A stretch of DNA of 64,000 bases from Zygnema cylindricum (lineage: Eukaryota; Streptophyta; Zygnematophyceae; Zygnematales; Zygnemataceae): assembly GCA_037447655.1 (NCBI GenBank), contig JBBHKE010001220.1:1-64000 (forward strand). The letters run 5' to 3'. Shown piece by piece: positions 1 to 11,961 of the stretch (its first letter is position 1; each line of letters starts with the position of its first letter). Under the pieces are notes generated by a model. The model had not been told where the DNA came from, did no database searches, and saw only the letters and a list, made by a program, of their open reading frames with translations. Both the position numbers and the translations under genes were made by a program.

Positions 1-1265
1 AATACGAAAAAAAAATGTCATATTAATTGTTTAGAAGCAAATAGTAACGTTACTCCCACTACCGAACTATGCGTCGTAGAAATTGAAGATCCAAAAACTC
101 TTGGACCTCCGTTGAATCTACGAAAAGTTTTTTAATTGAAAACAAAAACCTATTATCCATCGTGTCAAACCGAAAATAATGCTTATGGTATTTCTAACGT
201 AGTTTCAATAGAAAACCGTATTTACTCAAGCTATCTTGTGATTTATAACGTAACACCGAAAGCAATTAAGGTGCGAACGAGCTCGTCAAATTTAACAGAT
301 GAGTATTAATAAAACAACGTTGTTTGGTTTGTATAATGTTTTTACCTTATACATCCATCACTTAAAGTAAACAAAAAGCCATCTATCCCTAAATGCATGG
401 TTTAACTAAATAGCCATGTTTATTTATAATCTCAAGATCGTTAGGGGCAAAATATATAAAGATATTGGCAAAAATATGTTTTCTATCGATCCCTTACATA
501 CGTCACTGCTTTTTAGTTTTAGGGTTTAGCAAAATATTGCAAAAAGATGTAGTCTATATGTTTTTAAAACTTACAAACACGAAACTAAATTTTGTTTACA
601 TAAAAAAAAAAGATAATGGATGGTAACAGTTAGGAAATGTGTTTAGGTCTACAATGTTACATTTCGAATAAAACTTACGAGAGCCATATATAAACTACCA
701 AAATAATATTACGACGTGTGGATAATTATTTCGAGCTCGATCATAATTGTTTGAACCCTACCACGGTAAAGGGCTTTCACCTTTATGGTATAAGTGGATA
801 AGTTCAAATGAAGGCGATTTTTAGTATCTTTGGGTCAATTTCCAAAAAACCTTGTAAATAACTAGTCTGTAACAATAAAACAATCCCATAACCATTAATA
901 TTTGTAATAATTTTTTTATAGCCAACAAATACGTGGCCAGCGTCACCATAAAAAAAAACATACGTCATCACCAACGAAGTTAATTTCAACAGTAGTATTT
1001 ATCGTTTAGTGGTTCGTAAACATGTATAACTTTTTTTTATGTTTACAAAATTGATTACCGACTGTTTGCGCTATAAGTCGTCACCAATAGAATATGCCCT
1101 TAATTTTTAGTAAAAAATACAAACTTGTGAACGATAAGTTTTAATTGCAAACGTAGAAAGAGTTATTTATAATTGAACAAATTCGCTTAAGTAATTGTAG
1201 CTCTAGGTTGTCGGAGAATATCCAAAAGGTTGTAATGACTACATTCGAGATCGTTACAAAAAGTA
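1..1265. other. AT-rich non-coding stretch
   Basis: No convincing coding exon, RNA gene or complete repeat is seen here. The sequence is AT-rich with many A or T runs. Every open frame is short and has no recognisable protein motif. Confidence 0.6.
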
Positions 1266-1268
1266 TGT

Positions 1269-1429
1269 AAATAATAATAATAATAGCAGTAACAATAACA
1301 GTAGAAAAAACAATAATAGTAACAACAATAATAATAATAATAATAATAATAATGATAATAATAATAACAACAACAACAACAACAACAACAACAATACTAA
1401 TAACGATAATAATAACAACAACAACAACG

Positions 1430-1461
<32 letters not shown>

Positions 1462-1560
1462 AATAATAATAATAATAATAATAATAGTAGTAGTAGTAGT
1501 AATAATAATAACAAGAATAAGAATAATAATAACAATGACAATAATAATATTAAGAAGAAG
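1269..1560. repeat. compound trinucleotide microsatellite (ATA/ACA/AGT)
   Basis: About 290 bp of nearly uninterrupted trinucleotides: AAT/ATA blocks, then ACA blocks, then AAT again, a short AGT block, and AAT with AAG at the end. It is open in several frames and gives poly-Thr, poly-Ile, poly-Val or poly-Leu translations, which are artefacts of the repeat and not proteins. Confidence 0.95.
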
Positions 1561-1786
1561 AAAAATAATGAAAAAAAAGGCCACATTTTATGCCCACAAA
1601 ATCTTGGCAAAGGATAAATCACGGCGACCTATATTGCTCTTAAGATGTTTATTTGTCAATTGAATTAAATCATTACACAAAGGTATGCTGAAAAACGAAT
1701 AATAGACGGGTAAGGAAGAATTTGGTTTCAATCCCCAAATTTGGACAAATCATTTCATTTCTTTCGGAGACAAAAATGTTCCCTAA

Positions 1787-2734
1787 GGGTACGTCCCCAT
1801 GTATTAAAGTACATACTTTTCTCTGTCTTTTTGCCCTAAAATACAAGGAACTTGGAAAAAAACTTTAACCGTACGAGAAATTTAAGTTTTCTAAATTAAA
1901 GTATTCGTCAATTCATACTTTCGATGTACGACGTGTTTGTCGTCATATGAATGCATTTTGGCGTTTTCCCCTTTCGACCCCCGGGCAAGAGAATCCAGCC
2001 CAAAAAAAAACTTCATCCAAAATCATATCGAGGAGGTGATTTTAGTGAAGTACCGCCCAAACAGCGAATGAAAAACGAACCACGCACGCGCCACACCATT
2101 TGTAAAATTTTTGGACGAGGGAGAGTCCTCGCTATTATTCTCCGTACCCGTCACGCGCTATGTACGGAACAAACTTGCAGGGGTCTCGAACTTCCACTTG
2201 AATTCATGGGTCCTTTGCATAATTTTTCGCCGTCGCGCCTCTCCTCTCTCCCTCTCACACTATCGCTTGTATCTCACACTTTTTAGAATGAGACACGACA
2301 ATATTGGTATAAAATGAAAGATCTTTAAAAAGTATATTTTTTGAATTTGTTTACTTTTTTATTTAATGGCAAATCGAGTGAGAAAAGTAGAAAAAGCGAA
2401 ATCGGGAAACCATGGCGGAAAGTTATTGAATCAGTGACGTCGACGTTGTCACAAGTGAGCGTGACGTCACAATATCACCAAACCCTAAACATCTACGATT
2501 TCACAAAAATCTAGACGTTTACAACTGTCGCTGTTTTTGTTGGCGTCACTAATCGTCGGAAGTTTCGAAGTGTCGTCTTCAGTCGTCATCAGTAGTACCT
2601 TACGTCTACAACCGTCACATTTCAAAGTTCCGATTTCATATTTGCACATAGGGACGCTCTTCAAAGTAGTACGGAGAATCTATAGTATAGTCCAAAATAC
2701 TTTGCCAAAGTACCGATTACATGGGGACGTACCC
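1787..2734. mobile_element. PIF/Harbinger-like non-autonomous DNA element (family A, copy 1)
   Basis: The element starts GGGTACGTCCCCATGTA and ends with the inverted form TACATGGGGACGTACCC. It is flanked by the 3-bp duplication TAA (1784-1786 and 2735-2737). A TAA duplication with GGG-type ends fits the PIF/Harbinger superfamily. The 948-bp interior has no transposase-like reading frame, so it is non-autonomous. A second copy of almost the same length lies at 48115-49061. Part of the interior matches family C (52489-53373) in reverse orientation. Confidence 0.8.
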
Positions 2735-2752
2735 TAATAACTTGTACGGTTT

Positions 2753-2886
2753 GTTCTGGTGTTTTTTGGATTTTCTATATTTCTCGTAAGTACACGCGTA
2801 AACAAATTAGGGTGCGCCTGATTTTCTTCGGCGATCCGACTCGTTGAGCTTTTGCAGTTTTACGGCTATATTTTTGCGCGCCATAG
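2753..2886 (+). repeat. 134-bp direct repeat, left copy
   Basis: This 134-bp block recurs in the same orientation at 5113-5246 with a handful of differences. The two copies flank the composite transposon at 2887-5102. The block begins near GTTCTGGTG and ends at GCCATAG. It has no coding content. Confidence 0.85.
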
Positions 2887-3254
2887 GGTACGTCCCCATG
2901 TAGGCGATACTTTGAAAAAGTATTTTGGACTGTAGTGAAGTATTCCGTACTACTTTGAAAAGCGTCCCTATGTGCGAAAATGAAATTGGAACTTTGGAAT
3001 GTGACGGGTGTAGATGTGGGTACAACTTGCGACGGTTGGAAACGACTACGAAACTTACTATGAATGCTGACGTACGCGATAAATACGACGGTTGTAAACG
3101 TCTACAATACACGCGACAATTGGTGACGTCTCAAAAACTAACGACGAATGTTCACGTCTACAATGACAAATGTTGTCACAACTCCCGCGACATCACGTGA
3201 CATCGTAATGTTGACCGTGACATTGTAGACATCAAACCACATCAGACCATGAGT

Positions 3255-3342
3255 GGTACCGCTGTCACACTCCTACCCTACTACCACTGTCACACTCCTA
3301 CCCTGCTACCGCTGTCACACTCCTACCCTGCTACCACTGTCC
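3255..3342. repeat. 25-bp tandem repeat, about 3.5 units
   Basis: Units of the form TACC(G/A)CTGTCACACTCCTACC are repeated head to tail with one alternating G/A difference. It lies inside the composite element and is non-coding as far as can be seen. Confidence 0.85.
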
Positions 3343-4187
3343 AACTGACTCCTCTCCGCCTGCGTATTTTTACAAAACCAAGAAATTGTATACTTCGCAA
3401 TTTCTTCCTTTTCCACACCTGCTTCAAAAATTTAATCTATTGCGGAGAAAAGGTAATCTGTTGCAGAAAAACTGCCAGGAAACCTTTTTGCTGAGACGTA
3501 TTTACGAGTGCTTCATCGCAATTTAAAAAAAAAAAAAAAAAAAACAACAATTTCAATAGCTTTGCATTGTGTGAGACATGGAGTGTGAGGGAGCGTGATG
3601 GTGGAAGTGGGAGAGAGTGTTCGGTAGGTGGAGAGCGTACGGTAGAAAGAGAGAAGCTACTCTCTCGCGGATTTCACCTTGATGAAATGACGTTGAAAGC
3701 GAAAGACCCCTGAAAAAAAAAAAATCGTACAGGTCGCAAAGCGACATTTTTTATTTTTTTTTTATCGACCTAAAATTTTCCCACTCGTGTGGCGCGTGCG
3801 TGGACCGTTTTTCATTCGCCATTTCCGAGGTACTTTCTTTGAAATCAAGTCGCGAGGTGATTTTTGATGAAGTTTTTGACGGGCTGAATTCTCTTGCCCG
3901 GGGGTCGAAAAAAGGAAAACGCCAAAATTCGCTAACATGACGACAAACAGGAAGTACACTCAAAGTATCGACTTGACGTTTGCAGTACTTTTAAAGAATT
4001 GCTTTTATTGTACGGTTATATTTATACTTGCGACGCGCCGCGCGGCGCGAGGCGTCGTAAAGCGAAATTGGAGTGAAAGGAGTGCAGGGCGACGTGGACC
4101 CCCTCACACGCGACCTTCACACCTAAAAACGCTCGATTCAGTACAGTTAAAGTTTCAAGGTAACGCAACTTGTACGGTGGTAATTTC

Positions 4188-4996
4188 TAGTGTTGGGTAT
4201 CGAGGACCTTTTGCCGATATTTGATATATATCGAATTTCAGGTACCCGATAATCGATATATCGCTTCGATATATCGGAAATAAAATATCGCGATATATCG
4301 AGGCATTAAAAATAAAAATGAAAATTTTCACAGGTCTCCATAGTCATGTGCCTTCGGACAAGGTGACTGTAAAATTTTTGCCGAAAAGAAATACGGTTTT
4401 TTCCTGAAAGTCAGCTGGGTGAAGGAGATCTCTGAGGTACATTGACGCGGTACACTTGAGAAGTACAAGTACATAGTACGCAAGTACGGATTTCCATACG
4501 AAAATTGTCGGTTCCAAATCTTTGACGATTTTAGAGATTTGATCGTCAACTTACAAGGAACCACTCAAATCAAAACACGTATGTAAAACTTGTTTACAGA
4601 AGATACGCGATGTTAACCGAGGCCTCTGTAATACATAAATTTTGCTCTCCGTACTATTACAGAGACGTCCTCATGTAACCATACCCCAAATAAGTAATTA
4701 TATGAATTACAGAATTTGTACTTTTTTGTCGGTTACATTTTGCGGCATCTACCTTTAAGTCACGGAACGAAAATCACGTCGTACGTGACGTATCAGACAA
4801 TTTGTTTTTTTCGCTAAAATAACATATTATATTAAAATATAAAATATTAAATTTTAAAAATACTATGCATCGCGATATATATCGCGATGGTTTATGTTGG
4901 TCTCGGTACGATATATCGAAGATTCTACTCGATAGATATTCAATATATCAAATATTGAAATCATCGCGATATGAATTTACCCGATACCCAACACTT
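4188..4996. mobile_element. hAT-like non-autonomous element (family D, copy 1)
   Basis: The ends are TAGTGTTGGGTATCG on the left and an inverted match ending CGATACCCAACACTT. An exact 8-bp target duplication GTAATTTC lies at 4180-4187 and 4997-5004. The uninterrupted target is seen in the family-C copies (GGTGGTAATTT at about 53265 and 50495), so this is a clean filled/empty-site comparison. An 8-bp duplication fits the hAT superfamily. The interior is rich in TCGATATATCGA-type palindromes and has no transposase. Confidence 0.85.
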
Positions 4997-5112
4997 GTAA
5001 TTTCAATTTTTTGGTACGGCAGCGTATTTTCTCGTTTTTTTCCAAGTTTAAGAAGAAAACGACAGAAAATAACTGTAACTTTAGCACATGGGAAAGTGCC
5101 CTTATACGTATA

Positions 5113-5246
5113 GTTCTGGTGTTTTTTGGATTTTCTATATTTCACGTAAGTACACGCGTAAACAAATTAGGGTGCGCCTGATTTTCCTCGGCGATCCGAC
5201 TCGTTGAGCTTTTGCAGTTTTACGGATCTATTTTTGCGGGCCATAG
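5113..5246 (+). repeat. 134-bp direct repeat, right copy
   Basis: Partner of the block at 2753-2886 in the same orientation. It immediately follows the right end of the composite element. Confidence 0.85.
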
Positions 5247-5950
5247 TTTAAAAAAAAACAAGTATACATTGACACGCAAAATGGCCCAATGTAGCTCCAA
5301 CGGCCCAACCCTTCATCTGCGTGGAAGTCTTATATCGTTAGGTGGCCTCAATATGGTCTTCGTTTAATACTCGGCAAGGGTACGCTACAGCCAATGTTGA
5401 CATATCGTAACGATATGTGCCGCTGTCGGTAAAGCGAATTTCTGTCAACAAGGCAGAAAACGACAAATAAATAACGTGCTCCGCTTTTTTTCCGTGCGAA
5501 TTGAATTTGTAAACAAATAAAGCTTTATCTTGAGACAACTGGACCAGGCTCAAAGGGGGGCCACGATTGGAGCTAATGTGATCGATAAAGCAAATGTGAC
5601 CAAGCCGAGATTTGCGGTGATTGAAACACGATTCAAGACTTTACTTCACAAACGACATTCCTTTGTACGGTTGGAACTGTGGCTAAATGATCTATGGTAA
5701 TCGCCTCTCGGAAGGGTTGTGGCCCCTAAAATTATTTTGGACGGTTAGATCTATGCCGCGTCGATTTACATGCTTCACACTGACAGCCTAATTAGACCTG
5801 CCACTAGTTCCGTTTCCGTTACTCTTTGTACCTTGTTGTCGTTTCCGCTCTAGTTCCCCTCCAACCTCCCCGGAGCTACGAACACGGCCTTGTGCTGCCC
5901 TGGGGTTGGCGCACGCTATTTTAAGCTTAGCACTTCTTGGCATCTCCCCG
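5247..5950. other. non-coding stretch upstream of the beta-carotene hydroxylase gene
   Basis: No gene is seen. TAGCTCCAACGGCCC at about 5291 and an imperfect inverted partner (GGGCCACGATTGGAGCTA) at about 5558 could be the ends of a roughly 285-bp MITE, but the match is imperfect and no target duplication is clear. Confidence 0.3.
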
Positions 5951-5961
5951 GCCATCGATGG

Positions 5962-6160
5962 CACGTGCGACGATCGCGTTCACTGTGCCACGTCCACGGC
6001 GGCTGTCCCGCCACACGTGGCCTCGGGAGGAGGCCGAGCACAGCTACTGGCTACATTCGCCCTATCTCTCTTGCTTATTTGCTTTTGTCTTTCGACACAG
6101 CGCAGCTCTGAATGCAAAACTGATCAAAATTTTCATGAAACCAGGCTTTCAAGGCACGTG
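5962..6160. promoter_or_regulatory. three G-box (CACGTG) motifs upstream of beta-carotene hydroxylase
   Basis: Perfect CACGTG hexamers lie at 5962-5967, 6014-6019 and 6155-6160, that is 200-400 bp before the start codon at 6363. G-boxes are bound by bZIP and bHLH factors (HY5 and PIF types) that control light-responsive pigment genes in plants. The cluster is seen directly; its function here is inferred. Confidence 0.4.
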
Positions 6161-6362
6161 GCGGAAGGCAAAGAGGGCAGTAACAATAACAATAAGTCGA
6201 GAGAGTGGTTTGTTCGGCTGTCTGCCATTTTGGCGCCATGTATTGGCAGAAAACGACCAGCTGAACTATTTGCCTTCCTTTGAAGTTTGAAAATTGCAGG
6301 TTGCAGGCAGCAGGCCTCCTGCTCCTGCAAGACATCATTTGGATAATTAATCGGAGATTCGG

Positions 6363-9300
6363 ATGGAGATCTCGCTTATAAGAGGCGGTTGTATGGGAGG
6401 ATTTGGCATGTTGCTTCCTGCGAATTGTGTGCCTGAAAGGCAATGGCTGGGATGTAGTTCTAATGTTGCTGCCGTAAGAGCTGCGAAGCTACCAGATATT
6501 TGCTTATTACATCAAATGAACAGAAGGCAAAATTTTACGGAACACTTGAGCAGGGGTCATAGTCTATCACAGTCAACACATATATTGTCCTCTAGGAGGA
6601 AGGCACTTATTAGAAGAATATCTTCGGAACATGCGCAGCTCAGAATCTCTGCGGATATAGATCAGCCTTTGGAGCAGATCGGAGAGATTATTGCAGAAAG
6701 TGTTGAAAAAATTGAGAAAATTGACAGTAGTAGGGAAGCTTCTGTCACACTTGAGTTTGCCGCTCAGGTGGCGACTGCAGCATCGCTTGCAGAGGAAGCA
6801 GCGAAGACAAGGATGTTGGAGCGCATTGAACGCAGAAAGTCAGAGCGTTCTACCTACTTAGTCGCAGCAATCGTATCTAGCATTGGTTTTAGTTCACTGG
6901 CCGGTGGGGCAGTCATTTATCGTTTCATCTCTCAAATGCAGGTAAGACACTACTTAGGTAAATAAAAAATACGATTCGATTGATGAAATCAAACAGCTTC
7001 ATAGCCTCAATTTTGTATCTGAGGGGTTTAACTGCAAAGGATCACTCCACATTTTACTGATTTGACAAAGGTTGTTCATCAGACTCGGACTGTTTGAGGC
7101 AGGTGTCAGATAAGAAAGTGCTCTTTGGACAGCCTAGACAGTAATCAGGAACCCGTGTGTTTTAAACAACCAGATTCTGCTCGGTGATGTTTGCAACGTT
7201 GAGTACTTGTCCTGGAAGTGAACCGATACCAGTAGAATCTGGGCCTGGACTTGTAGGCAATACTGACTGCCTGTACTTATTATGCTTGGATCGGGGTTGG
7301 CTGTAACTTACTGAGAGGTGTTATGCTGGATACAGTGGTTGGTTCTGTTTGTAGAGCTTAATGCGGCAAAGGCTTTTGTTTTTGCTGGAAAGTTGCTTTG
7401 GTGGATGTGTTAGCTCAAAACTGTAATGTTTAGGAGAAAGAAGGTTTATGTAGTTCTTGCTGAGTGCACAACTAACTGTCATAAGTTTATTTTGCGTTGA
7501 GGGTGAGGCTTCTCCATTTACATGGAAAACTTCTGATGTGAAGGCTTGGAGTTTTCTATTTGTTTTATTTCAAGCATTGGTCTGTCTTCCTGTTTTTTTT
7601 TTTTTTGTTAGAGCAGACTTGAAAAAGTTATGTGTAATTGCTTCCAATGTAGATGAACCGGTTTTATTTTGACGGCATCCCAAGTTGTGTGAATAGAGGC
7701 ATGTGAAATACGATTTGATGAACTGCTGTAGACTTACAGGTGAATGCTAAGCTTCTTCTTGTGAAATCGGTTCTCAAATGGTTTTTCGAATGCCCTTCTC
7801 TTATCAGTATGAACATTGCTGTTTTGAAGTGTGTTATGACTGGTAAGGGCCTTGTGTAAGAGAATCTGTAATGAGTGCTTGGACGGGTTTTGTTTTCTGT
7901 TTTTGAAGCTGTAAAGAAGATTTAGAATGTGCATTTTATCCCTTCCTGAAGTGACAGGCATGACTCTTTGTAGGGCATCGTGTTAGTGTTCCTTGTTATT
8001 GTGTTGGTGAGTGGAATATGTTATCCAACAGCCTAATGTGTTTATGAAAGGTCACGTCATCCTAGATTATCTGGGAAAACTAACTTTTTTTTGAACTTTT
8101 TTTTACTTAAACTTTTGCTGATCACTGTGTTACTCTTTGTTTGATGAAAGTGTCGTTTTTGTAATTCATAAAACCTGCTGCGTACTAGACTAAAACTTAT
8201 CAAGCTAAACTTGCTCAATCATTTTAGTTCCTTTGATATTTCATATCACCGTTACTTTCAGTTAACTTGATGAAATTAAGGTGTCTGTGTGTGCATAGTG
8301 GAAAACAACCTTCGCAAGTGACGTGTGGTTCAGTAAATTTGTTCTGTCTATTTTCAGATTCCAATATTCTACCTGGTGTCCACATGAAGCTTCTACTCTG
8401 TGTGTTTGCGCAATTTTTTTTCAGCATTGAAAAATTCATTGGTAGTAATGGAGACGTTTCTGGGTGAGAAGACGCTCGAGGATTTCGAACTTCATCTGGT
8501 TTTTGATGGAAGTTGACAAGACATTATCATCAACGAATAAATGCTCCCCTTGTCACTTTTACGGATTGACCAGCAATTTAATTTTCAAACAGAGACTATC
8601 CAAGCCGCAGAAGTCACTGACAGCGATGAAATTCATTAGGTTCCTTGTCACGGCCTCAAGAAACCAGAAGTATATCTTGTATGTTATTGATTGTTTTGGT
8701 TCATGGCATGCAGGCAGGAGGGGATGTGCCGTACTTGGAAATGTTTGGCACGTTTGCGTTGGCGGTGGGAGCCGCGGTAAGGACTGCTCACTATACAAGC
8801 ATCTGCCAAACAGTAAAGTTGCATGTGTTTATCTTTTGCCTAGCCAACTGAGTTGAATTTTGCATATCAACTGGTCTAAGTTGTAAAGGTACTTGTGGAT
8901 TTCTTACAGGTGGGGATGGAATTCTGGGCTCGCTGGGCCCATCGAGCGCTATGGCATGCCTCTTTGTGGCACATGCATGAGGTAAACTTGCAAAGACCTG
9001 CCTTTTTCTTTTATTAACCCCATTGTTTTCAGTATTTTTCATCTGGCAAAGCTTATCACCATCATGACTCTGATCTTGTTTGCCTTTATCCATGGCAGTC
9101 TCATCATCGTCCTCGAGAGGGACCATTCGAGCTGAATGATATTTTCGCCATTATAAATGCAGGGCCAGCAATTTTACTGCTGGCCTATGGGTTCTTCAAT
9201 TACGGACTTATACCAGGACTGTCATTTGGCGCTGTAAGTATCTACCTCCTACAATTATAACTTTAGCATCCAAGTGTTATCTGTTACATAAAATATTACA

Positions 9301-10321
9301 GGCTTGTTGAACGCTTTATGCTGGTGTAGTTATTCCATGATATGGAGCATAGTGCTCTATTCGTCTTTTTTATGTGGGACCTAACAAGCTCCTATTTTGT
9401 GGGTTGCAATGCAGGGTCTTGGCATCACTCTTTTTGGCATGGCATACATGTTTGTCCATGATGGATTGGTTCATCGTCGTTTCCCTGTTGGCCCCATTGC
9501 GGACGTTCCTTACCTTCAAAAAGTGGCAGCTGCTCATCAGGTATGTTTTAAAGTGAACGTTTGTATGTCGGTATGTTTGTGTGTATGTTTGTATGTTTTT
9601 GTGTGTTTGTTTGTGTGTCTGATGCATTTCACCTCATCTCCTTTGACCATCCTCCTTGTTGTATTTTTTCGATCCTTTAGTTTTCGTGTGGTCTGACAGT
9701 TATGCTTGGTGTTATTTGCAGCTGCACCACGCCGACAAGTTTGAGGGTGTCCCGTATGGCCTTTTTTTGGGTCCTCAGGTGTGAATTCTTGTCCAAAGAT
9801 TTGTTTAATCGTTGGTGGGATTGAAATTATGCTCTTTTCCATTTTCTTAACCAGAAGATGCTGAAGATTGTTAGGCTATTACATCAGTAGTAGCGTTAAC
9901 TGACGAATTTTATGCATCTCAGCAATCATATTGTTGTCTTGGTATTAATGTACTCAGGTTTGTGGATGTTGTAACAATTGAAGGTGGCAATTGTGTCAAA
10001 TGAATCAGTACGTACATAATAGTTGGAAGTACAAGATCGTTGTAAGTACATGATCGTTGTGAGTACATGATCGTTGTGAGTACATGATCGTTGTGAGTAC
10101 ATGATCGTTGTGAGTACATGATCGTTTTTACATGTCCTTGTAAGTACATGTCCTTGTTAGTACATGATCCTTGTTAGTACATGATAGTTGTAAGTTATCA
10201 TAGTTGGTGACTGTGCATGGTACAGGAGCTGGAAAAGGTCGGTGGGCTTCCTGATTTGGAGGCACTTCTCGCTGCTCGCCGGGTGCAAGCCCAGGTGAAG
10301 GCAACTGATGCAAGCAATTAA
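6363..10321 (+). CDS. BCH: beta-carotene 3-hydroxylase (non-haem di-iron type), plastid-targeted
   Basis: It hydroxylates the beta-rings of beta-carotene to give zeaxanthin in the plastid. Seven phase-0 exons join to 375 residues: 6363-6941, 8714-8776, 8910-8981, 9099-9233, 9415-9540, 9722-9778 and 10226-10321; all introns are GT-AG. Residues 1 to about 160 are a transit peptide and variable region. A membrane segment follows at about 168-190 (YLVAAIVSSIGFSSLAGGAV). Exons 2-6 carry the catalytic core with the four family histidine clusters: HRALWH, HMHESHH, HDGLVHRR and HQLHH. The core (GMEFWARWAH, FELNDIFAIINA, GLGITLFGMAYMFVHDGL) is close to land-plant enzymes. ATG 6363 is chosen as the first in-frame ATG. 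Three G-boxes lie upstream. Introns 5 and 6 hold a TG-rich run and an 18-bp tandem repeat. The gene looks intact. Confidence 0.95.
9548..9622. repeat. TG-rich low-complexity run in intron 5 of the hydroxylase gene
   Basis: Repeated GTATGTTTGTGTG-like units directly follow the intron 5 donor. It is simple sequence only. Confidence 0.7.
10029..10194. repeat. 18-bp tandem repeat in intron 6 of the hydroxylase gene
   Basis: About nine head-to-tail copies of GTACATGATCGTTGTGAG; the middle copies are identical and the outer ones diverged. It ends some 30 bp before the intron 6 acceptor. Confidence 0.9.
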
Positions 10322-11961
10322 ATTTGTCGAGTTAACAAATGAAGCCAGGCAATCCCGTAAAGACAACAAGGCCTGGCAAGTCCGTAAGGACGACAGGGCC
10401 TTTAAAGATGTGCACGTATGCACTGATAGGCACAGATAGGCAGCTCAATTTTGTCTCTTTTGAAGATGGAGCAAAGTAGCAATATGGGATTTACCGGGGT
10501 TATGTGAAGGCAGCTGGTTCCGTAATGGAAAACTGCACATTTGCGCTGAAGCTGATCTTGAGACTTGGCGCTGGCAATTAATCAGCAAAATAGTGGCAGT
10601 GTAGTTGAAACTATTCGCAAGCTAGCAAAGCTTTGCTTTTGTTAGGTGTCTTAATCTACTGTAGTCTTCCTCCTAGACAGTTAATGTTACAGTCTTTGGC
10701 TGTCTTTTGTCCGTTCAGCTGAAATAAGACCGCCTCACGGCAAAGGTGGCGAAATTTTGCAATTTTAAATTGAAATATATGTGTTAAAAGAATGTGCGCC
10801 TGCGCAAGCAAAATTTAATTTTTTTCTTTCTTTTCTCGGACTCTATTTGATTGCTTGACTACGTCTGTTTTGATTTCCACATATTTTGTTATTAGTTGTT
10901 TGAGCGAGGCAATCAAGACTGGAGAGGAAGTCTTGCGAAAGGGGAAGAGGGATTTTGGCAACCTCAGGGGCATGTGGTTTTGTTTCTAACATGATTAGAT
11001 GCTGTGTCGTGCTATTACTTTAGTAGTGTAATTTGTAAACCAGGTGAGACGTGTTCAAGTGATACAGTAAGCTTAAATATCATGTGAACTATGCGGGTAA
11101 TTTTAGCCACATCATGACACAAGGATAGAAAGAAAGTCTTCCCTCAAAAATTCACTTATGTACCTATGTAAATGAGGCATGAGTATAGATGACCACTGGA
11201 TGTTTTGACCTTAATTATACTTTACAGGACAGAACTAATGACTATGCATTGTTCATAGAAAAAACAAATCATTGGTGAGCAGTTTAATCAACGTTGTCAT
11301 TTTGTTGAGCAATCTTTAGTTCATTTTCCAATTATGAATGGTAATACCTCCATACAATGTCAGACCACATTGCTCCCTGAACAAAAAATTGATGAACTCA
11401 CAAAACATGCTAGACTGTAGTACTTTCCGGATTATGGATAATGTCTAATCAGCAAAGAATAATAATAAAAAAGAAACGGACCACTAAATACCACCTCATG
11501 CTAGCCAAAACAGCAGAACAACTTCCTAACAGTCATATTTCTTCACCAGGAAAAAAAAACCCATCTAGTACGGCACATAGGTTACAACTAATTTTTTGTT
11601 TTAAGGTTTCTTCCAGTTAAATTAAAATTAGAACCGATTTTGTTTTGTAAGCGTAGAAAAAGCCAACTCACTAAGCTCCTATCAAAAGGATCCTAAAACA
11701 CAGCAGACAATGGTTCAACTTCCAAAAAGAAATGGCGTCAAATGATAGCCAATAACCCAATCTTCTTTTACATAACAATATTGCACCTGTTCGGATCCTA
11801 ACGAAGTAGTGCCCACTACAGTAGGTTTCTGAACAGGACCTCCTGAGTGGCTAAAAAATGTCGAATGTCAAACATAATTTGACCACTACAATCTTCAAGT
11901 CACAAAGAAACTTAATATGAGCGGAAATCGCCCATAAGCAAAAAATAATAAAATGACAAAA
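10322..11961. other. convergent intergenic region
   Basis: This lies between the stop of the hydroxylase gene (+) and the stop of the tRNA-binding protein gene (-). It should hold both 3' untranslated regions. No coding frame, structural RNA or transposon end is recognised. Confidence 0.5.

Larger units (their letters stand above)
2887..5102. mobile_element. composite DNA element with a family-A left end and family-C right end
   Basis: The left end is the family-A terminus (GGGTACGTCCCCATGTA). The right end is the family-C terminus (ACATGGGAAAGTGCCC). Inside, 2887-3200 and about 3780-3960 match family A in reverse, about 4130-4187 and 4997-5102 match the right part of family C, and a hAT-like element interrupts at 4188. 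A tandem repeat lies at 3255-3342. No transposase is seen. It is either a chimera of two related families or one element bridging them. Confidence 0.6.

Noticed and set aside
1254-1663. Open frames of poly-Thr, poly-Ile, poly-Val and poly-Leu on both strands
   Set aside because: They are translations of the ATA/ACA microsatellite in all frames.
5906-6290. Overlapping frames of 117-125 residues before the hydroxylase start
   Set aside because: No homology or splice logic; GC-rich promoter/5'-UTR with G-boxes explains the open frames.
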